DNA of 36,726 nt from Candidatus Moraniibacteriota bacterium (GCA_026396275.1 JAPLXC010000018.1:1-36726); one strand, 5' to 3'. Shown: positions 1-7,669, counted from the first letter of the stretch. The notes: generated by a model not told the origin, from the letters alone. Translations and numbers: made by a program.

Positions 1-1764
1 GATATAGTTGTCAGTCTTGGAAGGGGCGCAATTGAAGCAATGGCTTGTGGCAGAAATGTTATTATCTATGATATTCATGGGGGAGACGGCTTAATTAATG
101 AAGATAATTTTTTTGAAATAAGAAAAAATAATTTTTCGGGAAGAAGGTTTAGAATAAATTATAATGTGAATAAATTTAAAGAAGAAATTTTAAAATATAA
201 TCCTAGAATCGGAGAAAAATTAAGGAAGTTGGTTTTAAGGGAAAATTCAAAAAATGCGATTTTGAAAAAAATTGAAGATATATATAGAGATGCCTTGTAT
301 TATGATATTGAAAAAGCTGTGGAAATTAAAAATGTGTGCAATTACGAGAAAAAATTAAAAGAACTTCTAGAAATTTCTAAACAAAAAGATCAAAAAATTA
401 GTGAACTTTATCAAATAATCCGACAAAAAGTTCAGGAAATAGCTAGTTCTAATCAAGTAATACAGAAAAAAGACAGAGACATAAAGGTTATGAAATCATC
501 TAAATTTTGGAAATTAAGAGAAAAATATTTAAAGCTGAAAAAAATACTATTATTTGCTGACAATACTAGACAAATGGTGACTAAACCAGCGTCTAATTAT
601 CTGACTTCTGTTATTATCACCGCTCACAATTATGGCAAGTTTTTGAAGGATTGTATTGATTCGGTTCTAGAACAGACAGTGAAACCCAAAGAAATAATAG
701 TAGTTAATGATGCTAGTAATGACAATACTGATGAAATAGTAAAAATTTACGAAAACAAAGTGCAATATTTTAAGGTTGATTTTAAAGATGCACAAAAAGC
801 GAGAAATTTTGGCTTTTCCAAGGCAATCGGAGAATATGTAGTTTTTTTGGATTCAGATGACTATTTCTATGAAGACGCTATTGAAAAAATGCAGTCAGAA
901 ATGGAAAGTAATCCAGAATTGAACCTCGTTTATTCTGACAGGACAAATTTTGGCGATGAGACAATTTTAAAAAACATAAATCAGGCATCTAAGTGGTCTT
1001 CCGAAAAATTTAATTATGGTAACCTAAAAACTCATAATTATATTCCCCTGCCATCACTCATAAGGAGAAAAAAATTTAAAGGGTTTGATGAAAGAATAAA
1101 AAGATTTCAGGATTGGGATGCTTGGCTTACGCTTTTGAAGAATGGTAAGGCCAAGAGAATTACTGAACCACTATATTTTGCCAGATTTCATGGAAAGAAT
1201 AAAACTTTCACCGTAAATAAGTATATAGAGAAATTGAAAATTTTGCATAAGCACAACATTATCAAAATGGCAAGGGTAAAGGATAAGCGCGAGAAATTGA
1301 TCCTGGAGAGAACAGTAAATTTATCAAAAAGTAGGATAATTTTCCTAATTTCTATCCAAATTGATATTTCGTCCATTAAAAAATTTCTTTATTCCGTAGA
1401 TAAATATCATCAAAATAAGAATTTTCTTTTCTATTTAATAAAGAACAATCAGGAAGAAAGTAACATTTTAGAAATAACACACGTCTTAGAAAGGACTGGA
1501 ATAGAATATCGTATAGTAAGAAAGTATAATATTGACCAAGTCGTCAAGTTTGTTAAAGAAAACAGCATCATTCCCCTTTATGACGCTGATTATCTCGTGA
1601 TGTTTCGCCGAAGTAACAATCCAGATTTAGCTAATTTTATTCCTGGCAAAGAGATCCACGCCCTTTACGATTGTGAAAAAGATATATTGTCAGTTAATTC
1701 CCTGGACGAAATAAATGCCCTTGTCCTTAATAAAAGGGGAATCGGAACTTTAATTGGTTTGTAA
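1..1764 (+). CDS. Glycosyltransferase, GT-B C-terminal part fused to coiled coil and GT2 domain (5' end outside window)
   Basis: The frame is already open at base 1, so the first in-frame ATG (40) is internal and the gene starts upstream. The first residues (VSLGRGAIEAMACGRNVIIYD) are the donor-binding end of a GT-B glycosyltransferase, where E-A-M-A-C-G is the usual nucleotide-sugar contact loop. A charged Lys/Glu-rich stretch at about nt 340-560 looks like a coiled coil. A GT2 (GT-A fold) domain follows from about nt 600, with the VIITAHNYG entry strand, VVNDASNDNT, and D-S-D-D at 850-861 as the metal/nucleotide motif; QDWDAWL near 1110 is the usual acceptor-side helix. The last 150 residues match no domain I recognise. 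It is clearly more AT-rich than the genes after 1832. Role inferred: two-step sugar addition in surface polysaccharide synthesis. The fusion is visible; the specificity is not. Confidence 0.85.
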   Translation, partial: DIVVSLGRGAIEAMACGRNVIIYDIHGGDGLINEDNFFEIRKNNFSGRRFRINYNVNKFKEEILKYNPRIGEKLRKLVLRENSKNAILKKIEDIYRDALYYDIEKAVEIKNVCNYEKKLKELLEISKQKDQKISELYQIIRQKVQEIASSNQVIQKKDRDIKVMKSSKFWKLREKYLKLKKILLFADNTRQMVTKPASNYLTSVIITAHNYGKFLKDCIDSVLEQTVKPKEIIVVNDASNDNTDEIVKIYENKVQYFKVDFKDAQKARNFGFSKAIGEYVVFLDSDDYFYEDAIEKMQSEMESNPELNLVYSDRTNFGDETILKNINQASKWSSEKFNYGNLKTHNYIPLPSLIRRKKFKGFDERIKRFQDWDAWLTLLKNGKAKRITEPLYFARFHGKNKTFTVNKYIEKLKILHKHNIIKMARVKDKREKLILERTVNLSKSRIIFLISIQIDISSIKKFLYSVDKYHQNKNFLFYLIKNNQEESNILEITHVLERTGIEYRIVRKYNIDQVVKFVKENSIIPLYDADYLVMFRRSNNPDLANFIPGKEIHALYDCEKDILSVNSLDEINALVLNKRGIGTLIGL

Positions 1765-1831
1765 TAATGGCTACAAATGACTATGTCGCTCTCGTTCTAA
1801 GAAATAAATAACAATTTATTCAATAGGAAAA

Positions 1832-2809
1832 ATGAAATTAGAAACATGCATTGTCACGCCAACTTATAACCAAGAGGATTTTACCATCCGCTGTTTTGAC
1901 AGCATTCGCCGGAACACTGGCGTTCCCTACAAAATTATCTGGATTGATAATGGTTCCACTCCTAAAAGCCGGGAAAAGGTTAAAAAATTTCTTGAAGAAA
2001 ATAAAATTCCGTATGAGGCGATCCTTAATGAAAAAAACCTCGGCTTCGTCAAGGCCACCAACCAAGGAATGAAAAAAGCGCTGGAATTAGGCACACCCTA
2101 CATTGTGCTTCAGAACAACGACACGGAGGTCTATGAAGGATGGCTGGAAAGAATGATTGAAGTAGCAGAAAGCGATCCTCACATTGGCATCGTCGGTCCT
2201 ATTACCTCGCCCTGTAAAAGCTGGCAGTCAATTATTAACTTACAGATAAAAGTCCCGACTTTTTCAAATCTTCCTGAATATAATAATAATTCTGAAGAAT
2301 ATGCTAAGAAAATAGAGAGGTTGTATCAGAAAGAGGAAATGGAGGTAAAACACATGGTAGCATTTTTTTGTACCTTGATAAAAAGTGAATTAGTAAGACA
2401 AGTGGGACTGCTTTCTGAAGAATATGGAACGGGATTTGCTGATGATGACGATTATTGTTATAGAGCACGGCAATCCAATTGGAAAATAATGCTGGCTATG
2501 GACGTTTTTGTTTTTCATAACCATAGAACCACCTTTAAATCAAGGTTTAACGAAGAAGAAATTAAAGAAATGATAATGAAAAATGTCACTCTCTTCAGAA
2601 GTAAATGTAACAACGAAGAAGACCGTTCTGGTAAAGTGTTTAAATTTTGGAAAGTGATCAATAGATATAATAAGTTAAAATGTTTTGATCGACATTATTT
2701 TTTTAGTTTATTTCGCAAAGCGTATTGGGTGCTTCATCAACAGGGACTGAAAACCTTTCTTCGCTATACTTGGAAATACCTTATTTATGGAAGAAAGTAT
2801 TTTAGGTAA
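1832..2809 (+). CDS. GT2 family glycosyltransferase (rhamnosyltransferase-like)
   Basis: A 325-residue soluble GT-A enzyme. CIVTPTYNQEDFT opens the fold, WIDNGSTP is the nucleotide-binding loop, LGFVKATNQGM is the typical GT2 helix and LQNNDTEV (about residue 93-100) replaces the DXD motif, as in the rhamnosyltransferase branch of GT2. DDDDYCYRAR from residue 204 is the catalytic-base region (ED-like motif). The basic C-terminal 60 residues may bind membrane or acceptor. The start is preceded by AGGA four to seven bases upstream; a TTCAAT box seven bases upstream could also serve as a -10. It lies 67 bp after the preceding glycosyltransferase on the same strand, and a strong terminator follows at 2863. 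Likely adds a deoxysugar or hexose to a surface glycan; the exact sugar cannot be read from sequence. Confidence 0.88.
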   Translation: MKLETCIVTPTYNQEDFTIRCFDSIRRNTGVPYKIIWIDNGSTPKSREKVKKFLEENKIPYEAILNEKNLGFVKATNQGMKKALELGTPYIVLQNNDTEVYEGWLERMIEVAESDPHIGIVGPITSPCKSWQSIINLQIKVPTFSNLPEYNNNSEEYAKKIERLYQKEEMEVKHMVAFFCTLIKSELVRQVGLLSEEYGTGFADDDDYCYRARQSNWKIMLAMDVFVFHNHRTTFKSRFNEEEIKEMIMKNVTLFRSKCNNEEDRSGKVFKFWKVINRYNKLKCFDRHYFFSLFRKAYWVLHQQGLKTFLRYTWKYLIYGRKYFR

Positions 2810-2862
2810 TGTTCTGTTATTGACTGATTTGTAAGTCATCAAGTTTAGCGGTTTATTGCAAC

Positions 2863-2888
2863 AAAAAACACCCGGGAGGGTGTTTTTT
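2863..2888 (+). terminator. Bidirectional rho-independent terminator
   Basis: An 11-bp perfect stem (AAAAAACACCC pairing with GGGTGTTTTTT) with the loop GGGA. The A-tract and T-tract make it usable on both strands: it ends the glycosyltransferase unit on + and originally ended a leftward gene of which only the last part remains at 2922-3005. The 127-bp repeat copy at 3978 reproduces only one arm of this stem. Confidence 0.85.
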
Positions 2889-3005
2889 ATGTTTCAGAAG
2901 ATTTCTTTTTACTCCGTTTCTAATTAGTTTTTATTTGAGTCCTCGTCTAAAATTTCTTCGGTAATTCTGTTTTTACAGGTTTCTTTAACTGTGGCATTTT
3001 TGATT
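2879..3005 (-). pseudogene. Duplicated 3' end of the Cys-rich membrane protein gene (left copy)
   Basis: These 127 bases match 3978-4104 with about five substitutions (roughly 96% identity, offset 1099). Read on the minus strand they encode the tail KNATVKETCKNRITEEI and then DEDSNKN followed by a stop, one base change truncating the ELETE tail of the intact gene. There is no start or upstream part. The left copy still has the complete terminator, so it appears to be the original gene end, cut off from its gene by the transposase/REP block. Confidence 0.85.
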
Positions 3006-3263
3006 GTAGAGCAATAGCTGCTGGAAAAATTCATAAGTTTTTGCATAAGATAAAAAGCCGCTTTATTCATTAATCATAAAATCGAGATTCGACCTCGATT
3101 ACTTGCCTTTTTAACGCCACTTTTTAATATCCGCTACCATCAAGCCCCCGATTTGAGGACCGTCCTCGAATTCGAAGTCCTCGAATTCGAATTATCCGAA
3201 TTGACTCAGATTCGAGGACCGTCAGATTCGAGGACCGTCCTCGACTGGAAATCAGGTTAATGG
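3006..3263. repeat. REP palindrome cluster upstream of the transposase
   Basis: A gene-free stretch. It has a first imperfect palindrome at 3082-3099 (ATCGAG...CTCGAT type), a REP TTGAGGACCGTCCTCGAA at 3153-3170, the partial repeat CCTCGAATTCGAA twice around 3165-3190, a truncated copy at 3212-3226 and a full REP TCGAGGACCGTCCTCGA at 3228-3244. The same palindrome recurs at 3448-3464 inside the transposase gene and at 3933-3949 just after it. A palindrome cluster around a RAYT gene is the expected arrangement of REP elements with their mobilising enzyme. Nothing coding was seen in it. Confidence 0.85.
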
Positions 3264-3275
3264 TATTATAGAAAC
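3264..3275 (+). promoter_or_regulatory. Extended -10 box directly before the transposase ATG
   Basis: TGGTATTAT (3261-3269) is an extended -10 with six bases to the ATG at 3276, which would place transcription start on the initiator codon. No Shine-Dalgarno sequence is present. The final REP ends 19 bases before the box. Confidence 0.5.
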
Positions 3276-3926
3276 ATGCAAAGAAGAGAACCTCTTGTTT
3301 TGGATGAGTATTACCATATTTATAATCGAGGCGTTGAAAAGAGACAAATTTTTTCCAGTGCGAGGGACTACTCCAGATTTTTAGATTCGCTGGTCAATTT
3401 CAACACCAATCTTCCCAGCTGGAAAGTAGGAGGACCCGCCCCGAAAATCGAGGACGGTCCTCGAATTATCAAGCCGGAGGAAAAACTGGTTGATATTGTT
3501 TCATATTGTCTAAATCCGAATCACTTTCATTTAATTTTGAAGCAAAGAAAAGATCAGGGAATTACCACGTTTATAAAAAAAGTTTGTACCGGCTACGCAA
3601 TGTATTTCAATAAAAAATATGATCGCTCCGGTGTTTTGTTTCAAGGAAGGTTTAAATCTGTTTTGATAACTTCCAATGAACAATTGCTCTATGTGTCCGC
3701 TTACGTAAATTGTAACAGCGAGATTCATGAGCTTTCCCAAGCAGAAAATTACCCTTGGAGCAGCTTCAGGGTTTATCTTGGAGAAAAGGACAGGATAGGA
3801 TTAGAAAAAGAAATCGTTCTGGGTCAGTTTAGTGATCCTGCTGAATACAAAAAGTACGCAGTCGAACAGATTAAAATAATAAAAGAAAATAAAAAAGACC
3901 GCGAGGCGGATGTGGAACTTGAGTGA
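3276..3926 (+). CDS. REP-associated tyrosine transposase (RAYT, Y1/IS200-like)
   Basis: A 216-residue single-strand transposase of the HUH/Y1 superfamily. YYHIYNRGVEKR near the N-terminus is the family signature; N-H-F-H-L-I-L carries the metal-binding HUH pair (His83, His85); TGYAMYFNKKYDRSG holds the candidate nucleophile (Tyr107 or Tyr110), followed by LFQGRFKS and the YVNCN/YPWSS blocks. Known family members cut and move REP palindromes as single-stranded DNA, and REPs lie upstream, downstream and inside this gene. The internal REP (3448-3464) is in frame and encodes I-E-D-G-P-R, in the variable linker before the HUH motif, so the enzyme may still fold. The start is ATG 3276, apparently leaderless. 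All expected motifs are intact, so activity is plausible. Confidence 0.92.
   Translation: MQRREPLVLDEYYHIYNRGVEKRQIFSSARDYSRFLDSLVNFNTNLPSWKVGGPAPKIEDGPRIIKPEEKLVDIVSYCLNPNHFHLILKQRKDQGITTFIKKVCTGYAMYFNKKYDRSGVLFQGRFKSVLITSNEQLLYVSAYVNCNSEIHELSQAENYPWSSFRVYLGEKDRIGLEKEIVLGQFSDPAEYKKYAVEQIKIIKENKKDREADVELE
3448..3464 (+). repeat. REP palindrome inside the transposase coding sequence
   Basis: TCGAGGACGGTCCTCGA, a near-perfect palindrome identical to the outer REPs apart from the centre, lies in frame and is read as EDGPR. It is the third REP in the locus and sits in the spacer between the N-terminal signature and the HUH motif. Confidence 0.85.
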
Positions 3927-3980
3927 TTACACTCGAGGACCGTCCTCGAATATATCTTCCGTCACGCGGTTTTCGCAGGT
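3927..3980 (-). pseudogene. Diverged 3' remnant of a Cys-rich protein paralogue, ending in a REP
   Basis: On the minus strand this reads TCENRVTEDIFEDGPRV and stop, which lines up with ETCKNRITEEILDEDS of the intact gene at 4008-4547. The last codons (EDGPR) are the REP 3933-3949. It is therefore the tail of another, older copy of that gene into which a REP was inserted; nothing upstream of it survives except the nearly identical duplicated segment. Confidence 0.6.
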
Positions 3981-4104
3981 GTTTTTTATGTTTCAGAAGA
4001 TTTCTTTTTACTCCGTTTCTAATTCGTTTTTGTTTGAGTCCTCGTCTAAAATTTCTTCAGTAATTCTGTTTTTGCAAGTTTCTTTAACTGTGGCATTTTT
4101 GATT
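3978..4104. repeat. Right copy of the 127-bp direct repeat
   Basis: Matches 2879-3005 at about 96% identity. It covers the 3' end and stop of the Cys-rich gene. The two copies bracket 972 bp that contain the RAYT and its REPs. The match begins inside one arm of the terminator stem of the left copy. Confidence 0.85.
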
Positions 4105-4547
4105 TCATCGCAAATCTTAAAATCCATTTTGGTGACAGCCATATCTTTCAGGCAATAGTCCTTTTCCAATCCATTCGTATTTTGGCAGTCATCGGTTATT
4201 TTTTTAATTTCCGTAAATCCGCAAACTTGCCGGCAGTAGTCCAGATTTTTCCCTTCAAAGCCGGCGCACTCATTATCGCAATCTTCCGAGTCAATTTGAG
4301 GCAGAGCTTCTCCGTTTTCGGAAGAAGCTTTTTCCTTCTCCATTGAAGGCGATTCGGTTGTTCCATCCGGACTTGTTTTTTCTCCCTCTGTGTTTTTTTG
4401 CACTTCCGCTTGAGGAATGGCGGATTTTTCCTCAACAACAGTTGGGGAAGGGAAATAGCGAACCCTCACGACTTTATAAGCCCAGTAGGAAACAGCAAGA
4501 AATAAAATAATAAAAAATCCTAAAATTATTTTAGAGCGTCTACGCAA
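4008..4547 (-). CDS. Membrane-anchored Cys-rich protein of unknown function
   Basis: 179 residues. Basic start, one membrane segment at about residues 8-24, then a Pro/Ser/Glu-rich linker (about 35-85) and a C-terminal domain with eight Cys in pairs (DCDNEC, DYCRQVC, DDC, DYC, IC, TC), probably forming disulfides outside the membrane. The Cys-x(n)-Cys pattern with short helices looks like a small repeated module, but I cannot name a family. The start codon is TTG at 4547; an in-frame stop a few codons upstream leaves no ATG alternative. The 3' end is duplicated at 2879-3005 and a diverged copy lies at 3927-3980, so this gene family has been copied locally. It is followed by the SpoIID-like gene upstream on the same strand, 48 bp away. 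Confidence 0.7.
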   Translation of the reverse strand: MRRRSKIILGFFIILFLAVSYWAYKVVRVRYFPSPTVVEEKSAIPQAEVQKNTEGEKTSPDGTTESPSMEKEKASSENGEALPQIDSEDCDNECAGFEGKNLDYCRQVCGFTEIKKITDDCQNTNGLEKDYCLKDMAVTKMDFKICDEIKNATVKETCKNRITEEILDEDSNKNELETE

Positions 4548-4595
4548 AGTGTTTGTTTCCGATTAATTTATTAACCCGCTAAACCCATTAACTGC

Positions 4596-6131
4596 TTAAT
4601 AAATCTTCGCGATATTTACTCCCGTGAGATAGTATTTGATAATCCTGTCCCATCCCCAGTCATGCTCGCCGGCGACATGCAGCGCTCCATGGGCGCTGAT
4701 GCCGACCATATGATTGCCAGCCGCCACCAATTGAGATGTAGTCATGGTAGGATGCTTGCCATAAGGATCTTTGACTGACTGGCACCAGGGGTAGTCATCG
4801 GAGCCCCAGCGTTCCTCAAAGCTTCTGGTTCTGCCATCAGTCCAAGAGCTGTAGGGCGACAGGGCGATTTCGTCTTTGTATTTACTGATCTTGCCTTTGG
4901 TTTCCTGGACCGCCTGCTTTATTTTCGGATGATCCTCCTCCCATTCGTAGCCGGAGTAAATCTGGCTGGAAGAAGTGGAAGTGACTTTAAATCCCTCGGT
5001 GGCGTATTTGGTGCTGTATTTGATTTTCCAGTAGCCGTAGGTGCGGTAAACCGTTGCCATAGCGCGGTTGTAATCCGCGTCTCCCGTGCCGGTAATTTCT
5101 CCATTGCCCCAGGCATATTGCTCAAGCGGCAAATTATTTATTATCCAAATTTTCTTGGTTGTGCTGCTGTAGCGAACTTTTATTTTTCCCCGGTATTTGT
5201 CAAAAGACGAGGAAGGACGGTGGGCGTCGAAAATCATGGAAGAATTGTTACCGTCTACCGCGTCAAAGCGAATCTCTTTATCCACGATGGTAGATGAGAT
5301 TGAATTATAAATTTTCAGTTTTCCGTCGCCATTATATTTGACTCTGGTTTCCGCACCAGCTGAAACCTTGGCGATTATTTTTCCATCTTTGTTTTTAATG
5401 TTGTAGTTTTTATTAGCGTGGATCCTAAAGGCCTCGTCCTCAAGTTCGCTCCTTGAATGACTCCAGAGCCCCACGCTTATTTCGGGGCCGTAAGTTACGC
5501 CACAAGAAGTTTCGTCGGCGGACAAGTCGGCGCCTTCTTCCGGCACCCACCAGGCGGTGCCCTCGTCTTTCCATTGTCCGCTAAAATTATTAAGAAGGCA
5601 GTTTCTCTCGCCGGGGCTGGTGGTGAAAAAGTGTTTGTGGTATTTGGAATCGTAGAGACGGTAAACGGCGGTTAAACTGTCGCTCTTTTCGGTGTAAGCG
5701 TAAAAAGCGATTCCCTCGTATTTCCATTCATAATCGGAGTAGTTTGAAATCAATTTGTCTTTCTCCGTTTGAGAAATTGTGTAGAAATGAGATCGATTTT
5801 TGCTGCTCCAAAAACGGTAAACGGGCTTAAGATCGCCCTCCTGATTTTTGTAGGCATAAAATTTAATTCCTTCATACTTCCATTCGTTGTCTGAATAATT
5901 AGCGATTACTTTATCTTTCTCGGTTTGCGAAATGGTGTAAAAATACGCCTTATTATTTGAGCTGTAAAAACGGTAAACAGGGGATGATTCAGCGGCTTGA
6001 ACGTTTTTTAAAGGCAAAGAAAGACCCAAAAAACAAAACAGTGACAAAAAAACCGGCAAGAAAAGCATAATCTGGACTCTCTTGCCAGCTGTTATTAGTG
6101 AAAATAAGTTGTTTTTTTGTTTTAATTCCAT
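4596..6131 (-). CDS. Secreted SpoIID/LytB-domain protein with three DUF5648-type repeats
   Basis: A signal peptide (hydrophobic LFLPVFLSLFCFLGLSL, probable cleavage after VQA) is followed by three repeats of about 48 residues with the pattern VYRFY-S-N...HFYT-S-E...W-EG-FY(A)Y, as in DUF5648 (lectin-like repeats). The C-terminal half is a SpoIID/LytB domain: LPLEQYAWG, then GD-DYNRAMATVYRTYGYWKI, matching the family block around LPLEDYL and A-AVAARTYA. SpoIID homologues cut glycan strands or enhance amidases in the cell wall. The frame is open to 6242, but I chose ATG 6131 because a strong promoter (6139-6167) overlaps the extra codons and would start transcription at this ATG. A wall-modifying role is inferred. 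Confidence 0.85.
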   Translation of the reverse strand: MELKQKNNLFSLITAGKRVQIMLFLPVFLSLFCFLGLSLPLKNVQAAESSPVYRFYSSNNKAYFYTISQTEKDKVIANYSDNEWKYEGIKFYAYKNQEGDLKPVYRFWSSKNRSHFYTISQTEKDKLISNYSDYEWKYEGIAFYAYTEKSDSLTAVYRLYDSKYHKHFFTTSPGERNCLLNNFSGQWKDEGTAWWVPEEGADLSADETSCGVTYGPEISVGLWSHSRSELEDEAFRIHANKNYNIKNKDGKIIAKVSAGAETRVKYNGDGKLKIYNSISSTIVDKEIRFDAVDGNNSSMIFDAHRPSSSFDKYRGKIKVRYSSTTKKIWIINNLPLEQYAWGNGEITGTGDADYNRAMATVYRTYGYWKIKYSTKYATEGFKVTSTSSSQIYSGYEWEEDHPKIKQAVQETKGKISKYKDEIALSPYSSWTDGRTRSFEERWGSDDYPWCQSVKDPYGKHPTMTTSQLVAAGNHMVGISAHGALHVAGEHDWGWDRIIKYYLTGVNIAKIY

Positions 6132-6138
6132 TTTCCCC

Positions 6139-6167
6139 ATTATAGCACTTTTTGGCATTTTTTGCAA
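6139..6167 (-). promoter_or_regulatory. Promoter TTGCAA-17-TATAAT, start-deciding
   Basis: Read on the minus strand: -35 TTGCAA (6167-6162), 17-base spacer, -10 TATAAT (6144-6139). The ATG at 6131 lies seven bases after the -10, so the mRNA would be leaderless; upstream ATGs in the same frame could not be transcribed from it. Confidence 0.7.
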
Positions 6168-6189
6168 AAGGCCTGTTATCGCCGAACCA

Positions 6190-6218
6190 TTGATTATTCT
6201 TAATTTTTCTGATATTAT
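6190..6218 (+). promoter_or_regulatory. Promoter TTGATT-17-TATTAT for the DUF4012 unit
   Basis: TTGATT at 6190-6195 and TATTAT at 6213-6218, spacer 17. The ATG at 6248 is about 23 bases after the expected start. It is divergent from the minus-strand promoter at 6139-6167. Confidence 0.55.
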
Positions 6219-6247
6219 ACTATTATTGGTTAAATTTTTCAAGGCCG

Positions 6248-7624
6248 ATGATGGGAAATAAAAAGAAATTAGCGCTGATGGTTTTTGCGGCTCTTTTGAT
6301 CCTGGGAAGCGGCCTTTTTGTTTTTTTGCAAAGGCAGGGATATTTCAGCAAAGAGCGGCTTATTGTCGGATCGCTGTCCGCCTTTGAAAAAATGGCGAAG
6401 CTTTTGCCTATCGGGAATGACACGAAAAAAGAAATAGAAACCGTAAATAATCTGGTTCAGGAAGTCACAAAAAAGGACAATGTCAAGAGAAGATATCTTC
6501 TCCTGCTTCAGAATAACATGGAATTGCGCCCTGGGGGAGGATTTTTAGGCCAGTACGCCGTTATCACGGTGGAAAATGGGGTGGCGTCTTCGCATTTCGT
6601 GGAGGATGCCAATCTGCTTGACCAGAGAATAAGCGCCAAAATAACGCCTCCTTATCCGTTCCAAAGAATGATGGGTCTAAAAAAATGGAAATTCAGGGAC
6701 TCCAATTTTTCCCCGGATTTTCCGACTAATGTTGAAAAGGCCAAATATTTCTTCCGCCTGGCAGGAGGAAACAGCAATTTTGACGGGGTTATCGCGGTGA
6801 ACGCGACGGTGCTCAATGATATTTTGGCTATCACCGGACCGATAACCGTCGGAGGAATTGAATATAACAGCCAGAACGGATTTTTGAAGCTGGAGGAGCA
6901 GGTTGAAAAAGTGTACATCTATAATACGGATTTAGACACCCAAAACAGAAAATGGGTAATGAAGAAGCTCGCCGACGCTGTTATGGCGAAGCTTATGAAG
7001 CTCAATAATATTCCCAAAATCGCCGATTTAGTGCTGGAAGAACTGCGCAACAAGGACATAATGATTAATTTTACGGATTCGGATTTGCAGAAATCAGTGG
7101 AACAGGTTCATTGGGACGGAAGGGTCTCCCAGGACTGGGGAGGCGATTATCTTATGGTTGTTGATGCCAATATGGGAGCTTTGAAATCGGATTATTACAT
7201 CAAAAGGGAAATTTTTTACGAAGTTGACCTGACGGGGGAAAAGCCGACGGCCTATCTTAAAATAAATTACACCCATACCGCGACGCACGGCGACTGGAGG
7301 ACCAGTGATTATCATTCATATCTTCGGGTTTACGCTCCCAAGGGCGCGAATCTTTTGGAAAACAAAATGGTAAGCTATCCGATCGTTAAAGATGAACTGG
7401 AAAAGACCTCCCTCGGCTTTATCTGTCACGTACTTATTGCCCGTGGAACTCCCGCTGAAATCAGATATGAGCTTCCGGAAAGCGTGAGGGAAAATTACAA
7501 GCTTCTTGTCCAGAAACAGTCCGGTGTCGGAGATGTTCCCATCCACATAAAAGTGAAGACCAGAGACGGGGAGGTTGCGCACGACGGAATCCTTAAAAAA
7601 GACCTAAAATTGGAGTTTAACTAG
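6248..7624 (+). CDS. DUF4012 domain membrane-anchored protein
   Basis: 458 residues. One N-terminal membrane segment (about 8-27), then an extracellular DUF4012 domain beginning RRYLLLLQNNMELRPGGGF, the diagnostic signature of that family (usually LLFQNNAELRPTGGF). The following blocks (FRDSNFSPDFPTNVEKAKYFF, DGVIAVNATVLNDILAITGPI) are also typical. The family is common next to polysaccharide genes of Gram-positives and CPR bacteria, where it may attach or handle envelope glycans; its biochemical function is not established. The two in-frame ATGs at 6248 and 6251 are both possible; AAGG at 6241 fits 6251 slightly better. Confidence 0.88.
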   Translation: MMGNKKKLALMVFAALLILGSGLFVFLQRQGYFSKERLIVGSLSAFEKMAKLLPIGNDTKKEIETVNNLVQEVTKKDNVKRRYLLLLQNNMELRPGGGFLGQYAVITVENGVASSHFVEDANLLDQRISAKITPPYPFQRMMGLKKWKFRDSNFSPDFPTNVEKAKYFFRLAGGNSNFDGVIAVNATVLNDILAITGPITVGGIEYNSQNGFLKLEEQVEKVYIYNTDLDTQNRKWVMKKLADAVMAKLMKLNNIPKIADLVLEELRNKDIMINFTDSDLQKSVEQVHWDGRVSQDWGGDYLMVVDANMGALKSDYYIKREIFYEVDLTGEKPTAYLKINYTHTATHGDWRTSDYHSYLRVYAPKGANLLENKMVSYPIVKDELEKTSLGFICHVLIARGTPAEIRYELPESVRENYKLLVQKQSGVGDVPIHIKVKTRDGEVAHDGILKKDLKLEFN

Positions 7625-7640
7625 GATTTCCAGCAGCGCC

Positions 7641-7669
7641 TTGTAAAAAAGGGAAATATCTAATAAAAT
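7641..7669 (+). promoter_or_regulatory. Promoter TTGTAA-17-TAAAAT
   Basis: TTGTAA at 7641-7646, TAAAAT at 7664-7669, spacer 17, about 25 bases of leader to ATG 7701. It lies in the 76-bp gap after the DUF4012 gene. Confidence 0.45.

Noticed and set aside
3153-3244. Possible CRISPR array in the REP cluster
   Set aside because: Repeats are short palindromes with irregular spacing and no unique spacers of even length; no cas genes are in the window. They fit REPs of the adjacent RAYT.
4929-5297. Open frame of 122 codons on + within the SpoIID-like gene
   Set aside because: The minus-strand gene has clear domain motifs over this stretch; the + frame has no start signal or recognisable domain.
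6132-6242. Extended N-terminus of the SpoIID-like protein up to 6242
   Set aside because: The extra 37 codons contain the TTGCAA-17-TATAAT promoter and would put a non-signal-like segment before the signal peptide; ATG 6131 gives a proper leader.
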